DNA of 64,000 bases from Cymodocea nodosa (Eukaryota > Streptophyta > Magnoliopsida > Alismatales > Cymodoceaceae): assembly GCA_036874045.1 (NCBI GenBank), contig JAZBRI010000010.1, positions 2,500,001 to 2,564,000 of the forward strand, given 5' to 3'. The notes under the pieces were generated by a model. The model ran no database searches and was not told the origin of the DNA. It worked only from the letters and a program-made list of their open reading frames with translations. The stretch's first letter is position 1. The number at the start of each line of letters is the position of its first letter. Below are positions 1-12,340 of the stretch, piece by piece. The position numbers were made by a program, and so were the translations under genes.

Positions 1-1071
1 TCAAAGCTAATTTCGAATTGTATAAAACCTGATCTTTATGCACGTAGCTCATTTTCCTTTTTTTTAGCTTCTGTATCTTTTCTTCTTTAGTTGTGGAATT
101 TCCAGACTTCTTGTGTTTGCAGTTCCTTTTCCAAAATTGCTTGGAATTTTGAACTTCTTCTGATGTTGGAGAATTTTTTTCTGGATTTGATATGCAGTTG
201 AATATTCAGATTTGATATGTAGTTGAATATTCAGATTTGATATTTCAAATTGGGATTGAATATTCAGACTTGGTCTTTTAGTTTTTGATTGAGGATTGTG
301 ATGATCATAATGCAGCTCGTACTCTCTATTTTTAGTAGTCGAACTTTAACTTCACGTTCAGCATGTTCATCCACTTAATCCATAATCCATAATTCACGTA
401 CTAATTTTGAATTCAAATTATCCACGATTTCCACTATCTTTTTGAATTTCCACTATGTCCACTATCATTTTGAAATTTCCACTTTTTCCATTATCATTTT
501 GAATTTCCACTTTCTCCACTAGTAGATTTACTGAAACTTTATCTTCCTAGAGACTTGTAGAATATCTTCTAAATCACCATTTTAGTCGAATACTTATCCC
601 TTAAGTCTTATAAAAACTCGAATACTTATTTGTAACTCTTTGAGTTTTTGCACTTGCAAAACATGTGACTGAACAAAGACAACTTATATGTTCGTTAGTC
701 ATTTTATAAAACTCGAATAGTTATCTATCTATGCATATAAAAACTCGAACAATTATCTAACTCTTTGATTTTCATTACCGAACACACATGAAAAACACGT
801 GATAATTTAAAACATTAAAAACACACATGTGGATAACTTAACTATACGAGTTTTTAACATAACTCTTCGATTAAATCGAAATGTTAACTATTTGAAAACT
901 TTAACTATTCAAAAATCTAACTATCTAAAAGTTAACTATTCGAAATTTTAAATGAAACTTTTCGATAACTTGTCAACATTTAATTACGCGACTATTATAC
1001 TTAGAAAATATTATTTAGACTTATTTAAAAACGTTAATAAAGCATTTATCATCAAAACAAAATTCCTAGCA
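1..1071 (-). repeat. Partial 3' LTR of element C
   Basis: The first 250 bases match the C-type LTR copy near 42580-42850 (both hold a GAATTGTATAAAAC..TGATCTTTATGCAC stretch), so the window opens inside an LTR. The LTR ends with CA at 1071. Read on the minus strand it begins TGCTAGGAATTTTGTTTTGA, directly after a polypurine tract at 1072-1092. Bases 540-960 are full of inverted copies of AACTATTCGA / TCGAATAGTT, which look like a repeated LTR control motif. Confidence 0.75.
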
Positions 1072-1392
1072 ATCTACCCCTTTTTGATGATGTCAAAACC
1101 TAATAAGTCAAATAATCTATCTTCTCCCCATTTTTGGCATTATAAAAAAGTAAAAAAATGAAGGAAGAAAAATTTGCTAAGTATATATCATTCAAAAAGA
1201 AATTTTTAAACATGCATAACTTTTGTGGATAAGAATAAACTATTTAAATAAAACTATTTTAAACAAGAATTGTCAAAAACAAGTGTATGACATTAAATGC
1301 AGTAAACAATTTACATAATGCAATTTCTTTACATAAGTAATTTTTGGTAACAAATTACAATGAAGAAATCATGCAATACATAATTTTTATAA

Positions 1393-4300
1393 TCACAAGC
1401 CTCTTTGTCTTCGAAAAATATTTAGTAGAGTATTTGAAATTTGCCTTGCAATTTCTGTACTTACTCTATTGATTTGATCAATTACTACTTGATCTAAATC
1501 TAAATGTGAAACTTGTGACGGTTGTTGTAAAAATTCTGTATTTATGTCTGTATGTAAATCTGTATGTGTATCTATATGTATATTTGTATTTGTATCTGTA
1601 TGTGTTGAGGTTTTTGCTGTCCCCAAAATAAGATCTTAAAACTCACAAAGGGACCAAAATGATAAAACATTAAACTCAAAACTCATTTTAAAATAACCGC
1701 AAGCGCACGGTGCAATTGTAATATACTCCAGCGAGTACGGGTCGAATCCACAAGGATTTGGCTTTTACAAAATACTTCTAAGGTGCAAAAACAATAATAA
1801 TTACAAGTGATTCAAAATTTATCAAAAATTCACTCAATAGAGTATAAATTCCTCATTTTCATTCATAAAACACTAAATCATTACAGGACAGAATCTCGAA
1901 ATTCAGTCAAGTTCACACATATCCTCATCTCAGTATCTCAACGGTAAAATACAGAAAAAATATCATACTGAGTACTCATTGGATTAACTTTACAACCCCA
2001 CTGATTTCGTTAAAAGATCTAAAATAGTCAAGCATCGACAATGCTTTTCCTACAAACGCGCAGACTAGCAACTAACATCCCTGAATTGCGCACAGTTACT
2101 AAAAATGGCATAAGATTTTCAAATCTTCACGAAAGTCTGCAAAATAAGTGTTCTTCGAAACTTAACTCATTTGTCTAACAGAAAAAATTTACAGAGGTCG
2201 ATTTCGTGCTGTAGATAAAAAGATATCGAATTTGGCACTGAAGCAAAAATTGGGCGAAAAACGCCAGGATGCGCCAGATGCAACATCAACGAAATAAATT
2301 GGAAAACCTATAAAAAACGATCGGAAAAATTCTAAAAACTATATAGGAGTAAAGTACACTCGAATCTCTACAAAATAGAATCAACATCACTGTACGAGTG
2401 AGTTACGACCTAAACAAAATCATTAAATTTATAGGATTCTAAACCGACGATCAACATCCACAAATTAGCTTTGTTAGCATACAAATATTCACGTATGCAC
2501 AAGATTCAAACCAAATTCATTTCCATTCATTCAAAATAAACATAATAAACTACTGAAATGAAAGTTCTATGATTAAACTACAATGTAACATTACAACTAA
2601 ACCTAAAACTACAACTACTCTACTGAAATTACAAATAACTCAACTTTAAACAAGAAAATGAAAACCTAAAGAGCTAAACCAATACAACCCCTTTTACCTT
2701 GAAGTGCAAACTTGTTTTGGAGAAGAATGGTGCATGAGATGTGCTCCTAGCCGTCCTCCTAGCCAAGAATTTCGTGGCTGTCACCACACGAATCCTCTTC
2801 CGGAAGCGGGAGGTCTTCAAACACCACCAAACACCAAGAAACAAGTAGTCATCCACCTAAAGTCCACAACCCTTGCCTTTCTTCTACTAGGAATGATCCA
2901 CAGAAGAGGGGAGACAGTTGCATGTCTTCAGATGTGCTCCAAACAGCACCCACAAGGTCTGGAAAAGATGCCCTAGCCGTCCTCCTACTAGCAACCACCA
3001 AGAGGAGAAGAGAAGAGGTTGGCCGAACCTTGCCTTCCACCTTGGAGCTCCACGAGAGGGGGGAGAAACACCACCTTCCACGAGTTCTTGAGGGGGGGAG
3101 AGGGGCAGACGACCACAAGGGCTGGAAATGGGTGTAAGCTCGTCCAAGAGGGGGGAATTGGTAGCCTTGCCTCTCCTTTTATAGAGGCTTCAAGTGGTGG
3201 AACTTGATCTCCACCTTTGATCTTCAATCCAAGGGCTGAGATTCCTCCTATCTTGATTTGCTTTATTTTTCCTATTCTTCAACCTATAAAACTCAAACAA
3301 ATACATTAAAACACTCAAGAAATAAGATAAGTTATATTCCTAAACATGGATACTTCAAAAGGGCCAAAAATCACATTTTTCATTGAATTCCAGAAATACC
3401 CATGCACTTATTTAAATATTTAATCCTAAGTACTAAAGTAAATTTAATCTACTTAATAAAATGAAATTATGTTGCCACCAAGATGTAAATGTGTTTACAT
3501 GAAATGCTAAATAACAAATAGAGTCTCATTTATGCATTACTTTCTTCATTTAAGCCCATAACTACATTATTTGCCCAGAATGCATTATAACTTAAATCTT
3601 CATTAAACACTTATGAGTATATGGCTTTAAACACATAAAATGCATCACGTAACTATATAAAATATGCATAAATTATGACTCTACAGTATGTATACTTGTA
3701 TGTTGTTCATGTACTGTATGTTGCTGTTGTTCTAAAAATTGTGTTGACTATTGCTGTTGCTACTATGACTGAGTTTGCCGATCCTGTTGTTGTTGTTGTT
3801 GTTGTCAAATTACAGGTGTATTTGTTTCCTGGTATTTTTGTAGTTCTTTTGTAGAGAAAGATCTTGACTTTAATCTTTCTATGGCTAAGGTGTAATATCT
3901 ATTTGACTTGCCACAATTCTTAAAAGTGTATCACCATAAAATAATTTACTCTACAAGTTTAAAAGATGAGAAACAAAAATATCATTCCAGTTCACCTGTA
4001 TATGATTAATCAACGTATATGTAGCATAAAGATAGCATCTGCCAACCTCTACACCATGACCAAGCCTCTGAAATAGTGAAGCATGCAAAATTTTTGCAAT
4101 AAAATGTGCTTGGCCATTTAAATCATTTAGTAATCTTATTTGATTGTTGGCAGTTAGATCTTTGGCTAAACTTTTAATGTCCCATCCCAATTGATAAACC
4201 TGTTTTCTTTCTGATAATTTAACTCCTTCATTTTTCAAACCAAGTACTTGATAAATTATTTCTGGAGTTAAATATTTATCTAATTCTTGTATATTTGAAA

Positions 4301-6115
4301 TAAGAATACCTTCTTCTACTGTTAAGTTTAAGTAAAAACAACTTACAAGTTTGGGTATAACAAGATGGCTTGGTTGTTGTGGAAGTAGAGTCAACAAGCT
4401 TTGAAATTTAAACATTTCTCGTATATGTGCCATCCCTTCAAACTTAACTAGTCTTGAATATAAAACTGTAAAAGTTTTATATGTTTGAAATTTTTTATAA
4501 CATGAGCTATTTCTAAACCATAATAATGTATTTTTGTCTAAATTCTGTTCAAGATTAGGTATTTTCCTGTCATGATTTTTTGACCTGGGACTTGTTTCAA
4601 TATCGTCAGCAGCATCTATATTTTCAGATCTTCCAGAACTGGTGGAATTTCTATCAAAGCTAGTATAAATGTTTGAAATATCTGTTATTGTCGTATCAAT
4701 AATCTGCTAAGTTTTCTCTATTTGATCTTTGTGAAACATATCAATATCAATAGTCTATGTACTATTCTGTCTATCAGCAACATTTATTTCTATAATTGGT
4801 CTATACAACAACTATCTCTGTATGAAAGAATGTTATATATTTGTTTGTGTAATAGAGTCATTCTGTAATTTTGAAATTTCTATAGTTGAGACATTAGCAA
4901 TGTCATATTCTATTTGTAACTATGTAGTTTGCTGATTATATACATTTATCAACTAATATACTATATACTGTAACAGACATAACCACATGTATAAAGTGTA
5001 GTATAAGCAACTATACCAAAAATCAAAAGTCTCTATTTGAGATATAGTAAGAGAAAAAATATCTATACATTCCTCTTTAGATGAAATATCTTCAAAATTC
5101 ATAGACTTAGTGTCTATGTCATCAAAAATGTGATCATAATTGATATCATCTATATATATATCATCAAAATTTCCTACATGTTCTCTTTCCATAGGAAAAG
5201 AATGTTGGCTTGCAACATAATGTGAAAAACTGTTCATTGTATTAAAAGAAATATTATACACTAATGTGACACAATACCTTAAAGTGTATGCTTGTAATCT
5301 GATATTTGTCACATCTGCTGGGATTCCTTAAACAAAATCCTATCCAGCTTGTGCAATGGAACATAGTTTTCCATTTTTCAATGATTCTTCTCTTTGCTAC
5401 AATATGCATTGTAGACTTGTAGTTAGTCTAAAATATTCTAATGTCTTCTTCTTTTTTCGACTATATGTCTGCAATGTTTCAGGTTGTTTAGGAAGATCTA
5501 ATGTTTTTCTTAATTTCTCCTATAAAGACACCTGTGGTCTTAACGGTCCTTCACCATGATGCCTAGGTTGCAACAAGGGAATATAGAGTTTTAAGCTCTC
5601 AACCTTAGCCATTTTCAATTGATAAACTTTTTGTCCTTCACTTCAAAGGCTCATTTCTCAAATGATAGTTTTCTGTTCATCAATAAACTTTTGTATTTTG
5701 TCTAAAACAACCAGGGGAAAATAACGTTGGGAATACAAAGATTCTAATTCCTTGTTGGCATTTTCTATCATTGGTCCCCACTTCTTTCCGTAATAAGTAA
5801 TAGATTGTATTGATTTTTCAAGTACTTGTCCAAAACTTGTAACAACCTCAAGGTTAGGTTGTAATGTTCTTTTCCACATTTGTAACATGGAAAGTTTGGT
5901 CTATTTTAGTCTAAACTGTGTCTCAACATAGTTTTTAATAAATTTCCAACAAATTTTTTTTTCATATTGAATAGCTTTTCTAATTTCATGTAGTACTTCA
6001 TTTGAAAAAGTATACCTTGAGAAATATCGTTGATCTCACTTTCTATCTTTTGAAGTTCCATCTCTCTTTTTTGCACTTTTGCCATTCTACCACATCCTCT
6101 TCCACATCCTGACAT
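1393..6115 (-). pseudogene. Envelope-like ORF region of element C (interrupted)
   Basis: Open stretches on the minus strand cover 6115-5906, 5888-5658, 5312-4953, 4433-3951 and 1626-1393. The 160-residue stretch at 3951-4433 holds the recognisable domain: EIIYQVLGLKNEGVKL, then HFIAKILHASLFQRLGHGVEV, then YATYTLINHIQVNWNDIF. Related stretches lie at 28720-31001, 48890-50125 and 63586-63780. The domain resembles the 'putative plant transposon protein' type found in plant retroelements; that name is from memory. The part nearest the LTR is rich in Q and T and ends in a basic segment (NIFRRQRGL), as in the other copies. It is broken in many places and split by a solo LTR. Confidence 0.6.
1603..3685 (-). 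mobile_element. Gypsy (Tat/Athila-type) solo LTR F1, 2083 bp
   Basis: The element begins TGTTGAGG and ends CTCTACA on the plus strand and is flanked on both sides by GTATG (1598-1602 and 3686-3690), a perfect 5 bp target duplication. There is no internal region, so it is a solo LTR. Near its minus-strand end (about 1690-1760) is the CCGCAAGCGCACGG ... GTCGAATCCACAAGG signature, common next to the primer site in Tat/Athila-type LTRs. Its middle (2700-3230) is GC-rich and gives several overlapping ORFs that are not genes. It was inserted into the envelope-like region of element C. Confidence 0.85.
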
Positions 6116-7960
6116 TGTCGATTAATCTTCGTTGTTCACTGTAGAACTTAGCGGAAGTAAAGATTGTGAAACTAAGGTTTTACCAAGGTAGAAACACGAA
6201 AGGTTGTTAGTAAAATATTTATAACTCTTCGAGTTTATAAATGGATAAACAGATTCAATCATTGAAATCATAAATATAAGATCCGTTACTGATAAATAAC
6301 TTGAATGCTTACAATAACTATACGAGTTTTACAACCTATAAAAGTAGAAGACTTAGCATAATTGTTCATGTAAAGAAAATAACTACTGGCTAAGTAAAAA
6401 TGAGAAAACTCAAAGACTTATGATAACTATTCGAGTTTTATGAGCAGTAAAGCATAACTATATGACAAACTAGAATAGTAATTGTCATATTTTAAGTGTT
6501 TCATAAAAATATAATAATATTAAGTTAACTATTCGAGTTTCTTGGATGGATATGTGAAAAAGTCGAAAACTTAAGCATAACTGTTTGAGCTTCTTAAAAG
6601 GATAAAATATAAGAATTTAAAATAGAAACATAGAGAGAAATCTAACTATTCGAGTTTGTAGAAGAGTAAAAACTTAACAATACGAAAAACTCAAAGGGTT
6701 AGATAAAATAGATGAAATCAAGTGAAATACATAACTGTATGTTAAACTAATTGAATGAGTCTAACTTTTTATTCGTATAAGTTTCAGAATAGTTGCATTT
6801 GATTAACTTTACCATTTTTTGTCATTGTTTGCTCTCCCTACATAAATGTAGTAAAGAGAAACTATGGCGTACTTAATATTAGGTTGCCAAGCCCTAATAG
6901 ATTTGTCATTAAATTTCAAATAGCTAACTTAAGTGGGTTGCTAAGTTTTAAATAGATTTGTCATTTAAGTTCAAAATGGCGTACTTAAACTGGGTTGCTA
7001 AGCCCCAATAGATTTGAATCTCTCTACCTTTTTTTTTAAAAACTTCAATATAGAAATAAGTAGTAGATTTAACAATTTAGACTTTCTAACTTTTATTTTA
7101 TTTAGTTTACAAAAGAAAATTCATAGAGATATACCTTCAGGTAACTTAAAAGAATTCAATAATGAGTACACAAACTTAAGAAAATTAAATGCATTACATT
7201 ATGTGTAAAGAATAGATAATAACAAAGAAAAATAACAAAGATTATATGCATAGATTATGATAGAATTGTTATAACACTTGTAAAATAAACTAAGCTTGAG
7301 TACATTGCCCCCTTTTTTATATATATATATATATATTTTATGTATTACCTCCCGCAATATCATCTTTTTATGTGATCACAATCCCTTGCTTAGGGGAAAG
7401 ATAACCAGTTACTCAATGATAAGTGAGAATAGGTAACCTTTTTTATTTTTTTAAAAAAGAAGAAGAATCTAAATTACTTATAAAATGAGTTTTCAGTCAG
7501 TACATCTTAAACCAGTTGGTTCAAGTGACTAGGGTTTAAGATCGTCCAACGGACTTAATTACTCAAGTAATTGTAGATAAACAATAAAATAAGACAGTAA
7601 ATTGAATAAGAGGCAATCGTAAGACTTAATTTTTCTAGTAGTATGTTAATAACTTTACTTTAATAAAAGATACATATTTTCTATGTATTTTCCAGTTAAA
7701 ATCTCTATAATGGCGTATACATATGTAAAAAAAATACAGTTGGTACTCATATTGAATTAAATCAACTTTCCCTAAGGAACCTTTTTTGAAATTTTCTTTT
7801 AAATAAATTGACTTCAATAAAAATCAAAATTTCATAAATTCTTAACTACCAATAAACAATAATTCTAAAATAGATCTATTTTTTTTAAATATAAAGAAAT
7901 TAAATTCTAAAGCTACTTTGTAACAAACCAAAATATTATGTAATGAATAGGATAATTTAA
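6116..7960 (-). other. Spacer between pol and envelope-like ORF of element C
   Basis: About 1.8 kb without credible coding. Bases 6190-6800 repeat AACTATTCGAGTT and its variants many times (for example near 6322, 6430, 6530 and 6650), the same motif that fills the C LTR. Bases 7317-7336 are a short AT microsatellite. The stretch is AT-rich and I see no gene in it. Confidence 0.6.
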
Positions 7961-8555
7961 ACATCAGATAACCTATAGATACCAAGTTCTAATTGTAATT
8001 TTGAAAAGGTATTCTCATCTAAGGGTTTTGTAAATAGATTTGCTAATTGTTTTGTGGTAGGAACAAAATTTAATACTATTTTTCATTTTATAATATTATC
8101 TCTTAGAAAATGATGTTGAACTTCTATATGTTTAGCACGTGAATGTAAGACAGGATTTTTAGACAAACTTATTGTAGAACTACTATCATAGAAAATCTTA
8201 GTTGGTTTATAGGCTAAATTACAATCTTTTGAAGTTTGTTTGATCCACAGGATTTAAGCATAGCAAAGTGCAGTAGCTATATATTTAGCTTCAGTTGTAG
8301 ATAATGTTACACAATTTTGCTTTTTGCTAAACCATGACACTAAAGAATTTCCTAATAATTGACAAGTGCCACTAGTGCTTTTTCTTTTAGACTTACATCC
8401 TGTGAAATTAGCATCACTATAACCTATTAAATTTAAAGAATTGTGTTTAAAGTAAAACAATCCAAAATTGATGGTTCCTAATAGATATTTAAAAATTCAT
8501 TTAACAGTAAGTAGGTGTGATTCTTTAGGATTAGATTGATATCTAGCAAAAGTAC
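7960..8555 (-). pseudogene. RNase H end of Copia pol, element C
   Basis: The minus-strand reading from 8460 downwards gives LIGYSDANFTGCKSKRKS, then TSGTCQLLGNSLVSWFSKKQ, then STTEAKYIATA, which is Copia RNase H. Farther on it reads through an 'HSRAKHIEV..HHFLRDN' stretch to a TKPLDENTF end near 7970, matching the end of D's pol at 32545. It stops at 8555, where a Gypsy LTR begins. It is a broken fossil. Confidence 0.75.
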
Positions 8556-10617
8556 TGTATTGATGTGAAAGGTTAGATCAGACAACTGGTCCTCGGCAAT
8601 GGCGCTAGAAATACTTGTTCTTGGGTTGTTAACTTCTATTTTTAAACTTGTTTAATTTATTTTTATGCTTATATCAATAATTACTTTTAGAAGTAAACTA
8701 ATAACATTTCACCTAAATTAGATATTAATTCCAATTTGTATTTTAACTGCAAGTGCACAGTGTATATTGTATTTGTGTGCAAGTACAAGTTGATCCCACA
8801 GAGATTGAGTAAGAATTGTGTATTGTTCCAGTTTTAATATTGGAATTTATGTGTTCAATAAGCACTCTGTTGAGTTACAGTTAACACAACGAATCTAGTT
8901 CGTGGAGTTATGGCTAACTCAACGGACTAATCTCGTGGACTTAAGTTAACTCCATAAGCTTATCTTTCTAGTTAAATACTACTATTTACAGAGGAATTCG
9001 ACTAACCATTGGGCGGTTCCACAAATTGTAAATAACATCAATTAAGCTCTTTAATGTTAGTTAATATTAGATTTATCATTAAGCAACACTAACATTCAGA
9101 TATTTCAAACAGTAACCATTAAAATCTTTAAGTATCTGGAACAAATCAATTTCAGTAAACTATAAAATTATTTTCTATTTTCTGAATCAAACAAACATAA
9201 AACACTCACAATACTGACAATGGTAACATTAATCATGATACAAAACAAACAATACAACACTTAAATACTAAATGTAAACACAGATAAGTTGCTGTTTTTG
9301 GTATTTTTGTTTTGATATGTTCATGAAGATGAATGAAAGGTGAAATGTAAAAATCTCTATCAACAGTAAAAACTTCCGTCACTACATGTGATGCGATTAC
9401 ACCACTGAAAACTTAATCACTTACAATCCTACCTCCTCTCCCTATAGAATCGCGAGTCCAGAATTGCAAGATGATCTCCTCTTCAGCATACTAGCATCAA
9501 CCCAAAACCAAGGCTAGAAGCTTTACGATCTCTTGAGATATAAGTCGGTGCTTGGTGAAAATGGCTTCCCTTCTCGCAACGCGATCACTTATCATAGTGG
9601 TTGTCAGGCACCGTGTTTGGCTCGGAATCAACTTGATATTAGGAAAGTATCTTCACAAACCTCTAATGGTTGGTGATTATGGTGATTTTGGTGATGGTGT
9701 GGAGCTTCAGTGAACTTCCGACACTGCCTGTAGTTAGCACGGTCCTCCACCTCTACACACACTGCCCACCACATTTTCTTCGTTTTTCTCCTCTTCTTTA
9801 TATTTCTTTTAATAGTAATTGCTTCTACTTAGATGATCAGTTGGATTTCCTTCATTCATATCAACGATGGTGATTTCTTTTTCCTTCCACGAGTGAATTC
9901 CTGCGTAATACGTGCAATCGTGGTTTTCCTTCGAATGTCCTATTTCTATAATCGCTATAGTGGCATATTAGAAAATAAATGGTCTGTGGAGTTATAGATA
10001 ACTCAACGGACTTACTTTGTTGATTTAACTATAAAACACGTGTAATAAAGAAATAAGCTACTAACATAACGCGTTACCTTAATGTATATTCATGTAACTC
10101 AACACGTACAGTTATGCTAACTTAACAAGTTAAACATGTGCATCTCATGTGATATACTAAAGCATTTAAATTCAACACGTGCATAATTCTAACTTAACGA
10201 GTTCAGATATTTCAGATACTTATGAACCTAACTATCCGATGCCTAGATGCATTTCGGATAGTTAACAGATAACTTACTAAAAATCCACTTAAGTCATGCA
10301 TTAAGGTTTCAACACGTGTATTCCAAGAAATAATAAAATATTCTTCTATCGTTAAAAACATAATTGTCCGGTACATGCAATATAACTCTCTGAAATATAG
10401 AAAATTTGAATACTTAAGAATTAAAAACTTGCAACTTACCGACAGTTCAGAAATGTACTTAATTAACGTTAATTTTCTAAAATTATGTAGATTCCTTCAT
10501 TAAAGCATATAACAGTGCAATTATAACATAATGGCTTAATTCTCATATGATAAGCTAAATATTATGCAATTAACCATCATTTAACCCTTAATATTATGCA
10601 CTTTTTCATTCTAAACA
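8556..10617 (-). repeat. Tat-like Gypsy LTR, family E copy 1 (2062 bp)
   Basis: It starts TGTATTGATG and ends CTAAACA on the plus strand, and aligns along its whole length with the copy at 37840-39861. On its right side a polypurine tract (10618-10640; minus strand AAGTATGGGGGAAG) leads straight into TGTTTAGAATG, so this is the 3' LTR of a minus-strand element lying to the right. Its left edge abuts Copia C RNase H directly, as expected at an insertion point. About 70 bp inside its left edge is a GGCAATGGCGCTAG block resembling a second primer-site-like sequence. Inverted AACTCAACGG / TCCGTGGAGTT motifs occur at 8870-8950 and 9980-10260. Confidence 0.75.
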
Positions 10618-12340
10618 CTTCCCCCATACTTAAATTTTGCTAGTCCCTTAGCAAACTAAGATCTAACTAGTTGGTCTTTCTAAGTGCTAGAATTAATTCT
10701 TCATTTTGTTCTTCTTTAAAATACATAAATAAGATTCCTATATAGATATTCTGTATTTTTCAATAATCTGTTTTAAATTTGTTTTCTCCTCTTCAACTTG
10801 CAAATATATTTAAAACATATGTAAATTACATACAAAATATATCAACATCACATAGGTGTTAATTATATTAACATTTTTTCTTCTTTTCAGCATCTGTCAT
10901 CCTGAATTTTCCAATATGATTTCTAGAATAAATTTCAACTACATATGAATCAGAGCACAATCCAATTCAATATGATTAAAACAAATAGAATAAAGAATTA
11001 TATCTCAAATAAACAACTTCAAAAGTCTATTCTAGATTCATACTTCAATAATCTTAGATAACAGAAAATATACTTGATTCAAAAGATATCTGTATTTCAC
11101 AAAACACTTTTATCTTTTCAGAATAGTATATGCATATTTGTACTTTAAAAGTTAATTTGACAAGCTTGAATCATACAAGAGCTTTCTAGTGTACCCATGC
11201 ATCGAACTTTCAATCAACAATCCCAGATCTGATCAGGATCTTAGGTTACCAGATTTAAAGAGTCTTTTCTTAGGTCAACAATCCTTACATACCTATCTAC
11301 TCAAGTACAAAAGGCTTGTGATCAAATAAGTCAATAAACTCTCAAAGTTTTTTTTTTTTTTTTTTCATACTTAAATTTTGCTAGTCCCTTAGCAAACAAG
11401 ATCTAACTAGTTGATCTTTCTAAAGTGTTAGAATTAATTCTTCATTTTGTTCTTCTTTAAAATACATAAGTTAGATTACTATATAGATATTCTATATTTT
11501 TCAGTAATCTATTTTAACTTTGTTTTCTCCTCTTCAACCTGCAAATATATTTAAAACATATGTAAATTGCATACAAAATATATCAGCATCACATATGTGT
11601 TAATTATATTATCATTTTTTCTTCTTTTCAGCATCTATTATCCTGAATTTTTCAATATGATTTCCAGAATAAATTTCAACTACATACGAATCAAAACACA
11701 ATCCAATTCAATATGATTAAAACAAATAGAATAAAGAATTGTATCTCAAATAAACAACTTCAAAAGTCTATTCTAGATTCATACTTCAATAATCTTAGAT
11801 AACAAAAAATATACTTGATTTAAAAGATATTTGTATTTCACAAAATACTTTTATCTTTTTAGAACAGTATATGCATATTTGTACTTTAAAAGTTAATTTG
11901 ACAAGCTTGAATCATACAAGAGCTTTCTAGTGTCCCCATGTATCGAGCTTTCAGTCAACAATCCTAGATCTGATCAGGATCTTAGGTTGCTAGATTTAAA
12001 GAGTCATTTTTCAGGTCAACAATCCTTACATACCTATCTACTCAAGTCAATAAACTCTCAAAGTTTTTTTTACTAAACACAGATATATATATGTATTTCA
12101 TTAATACAGATGCAATAAAACACAAATCTCGTATAGTCCTGCTTCTATTATTTACTGAAAATATGAATCCATATCAATAAGCTCATACTTTTTCTGTAGT
12201 TTTATAAGATCTACACATAAATCATTCTACAAGTTTAATCAATCAAATTAAATGTATCCTTGATCATATGCATCTCATTTAATCTAAAAATCAACATTTC
12301 AGCTCTTCTAAGATTTCAGATAATTTACTTGCTTGTTCGT
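10618..12340 (-). repeat. 3' internal module of the E1 Gypsy element, tandemly duplicated
   Basis: After the polypurine tract, a roughly 740 bp unit (from 10625) is repeated from 11366; both units begin CATACTTAAATTTTGCTAGT. A poly-T run marks the join (11347-11365). The second unit continues to about 12330 with a tail also found near 44215-44475. No ORF is credible. The unit is homologous to stretches at 31480-32440, 43490-44475 and 60355-61440, some of which belong to Copia elements. Confidence 0.7.

Larger units (their letters stand above)
1..8555 (-). mobile_element. Sirevirus-like Copia element C (3' part, nested, broken)
   Basis: On the minus strand the order is RNase H (8555 to about 7960), a non-coding spacer (about 7960-6116), an envelope-like ORF region (6115 to about 1390), a polypurine tract (1072-1092) and the 3' LTR (1071 down to the window edge). 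RNase H is recognised by SDANFTGCKSKRKSTSGTCQ and by STTEAKYIA. A pol-then-envelope-like order is typical of Sireviruses. A Gypsy solo LTR (1603-3685) is inserted in the envelope-like part, and the LTR of a Tat-like element begins at 8556 inside the RT/RNase H region, so the upstream part of pol is not here. The element is heavily broken, with more than ten breaks, and is old. Confidence 0.8.

Noticed and set aside
2674-3227. Eight overlapping ORFs of 60-90 codons on both strands
   Set aside because: They are by-products of the GC-rich middle of a solo LTR with exact ends and target duplication; no domain or codon pattern.
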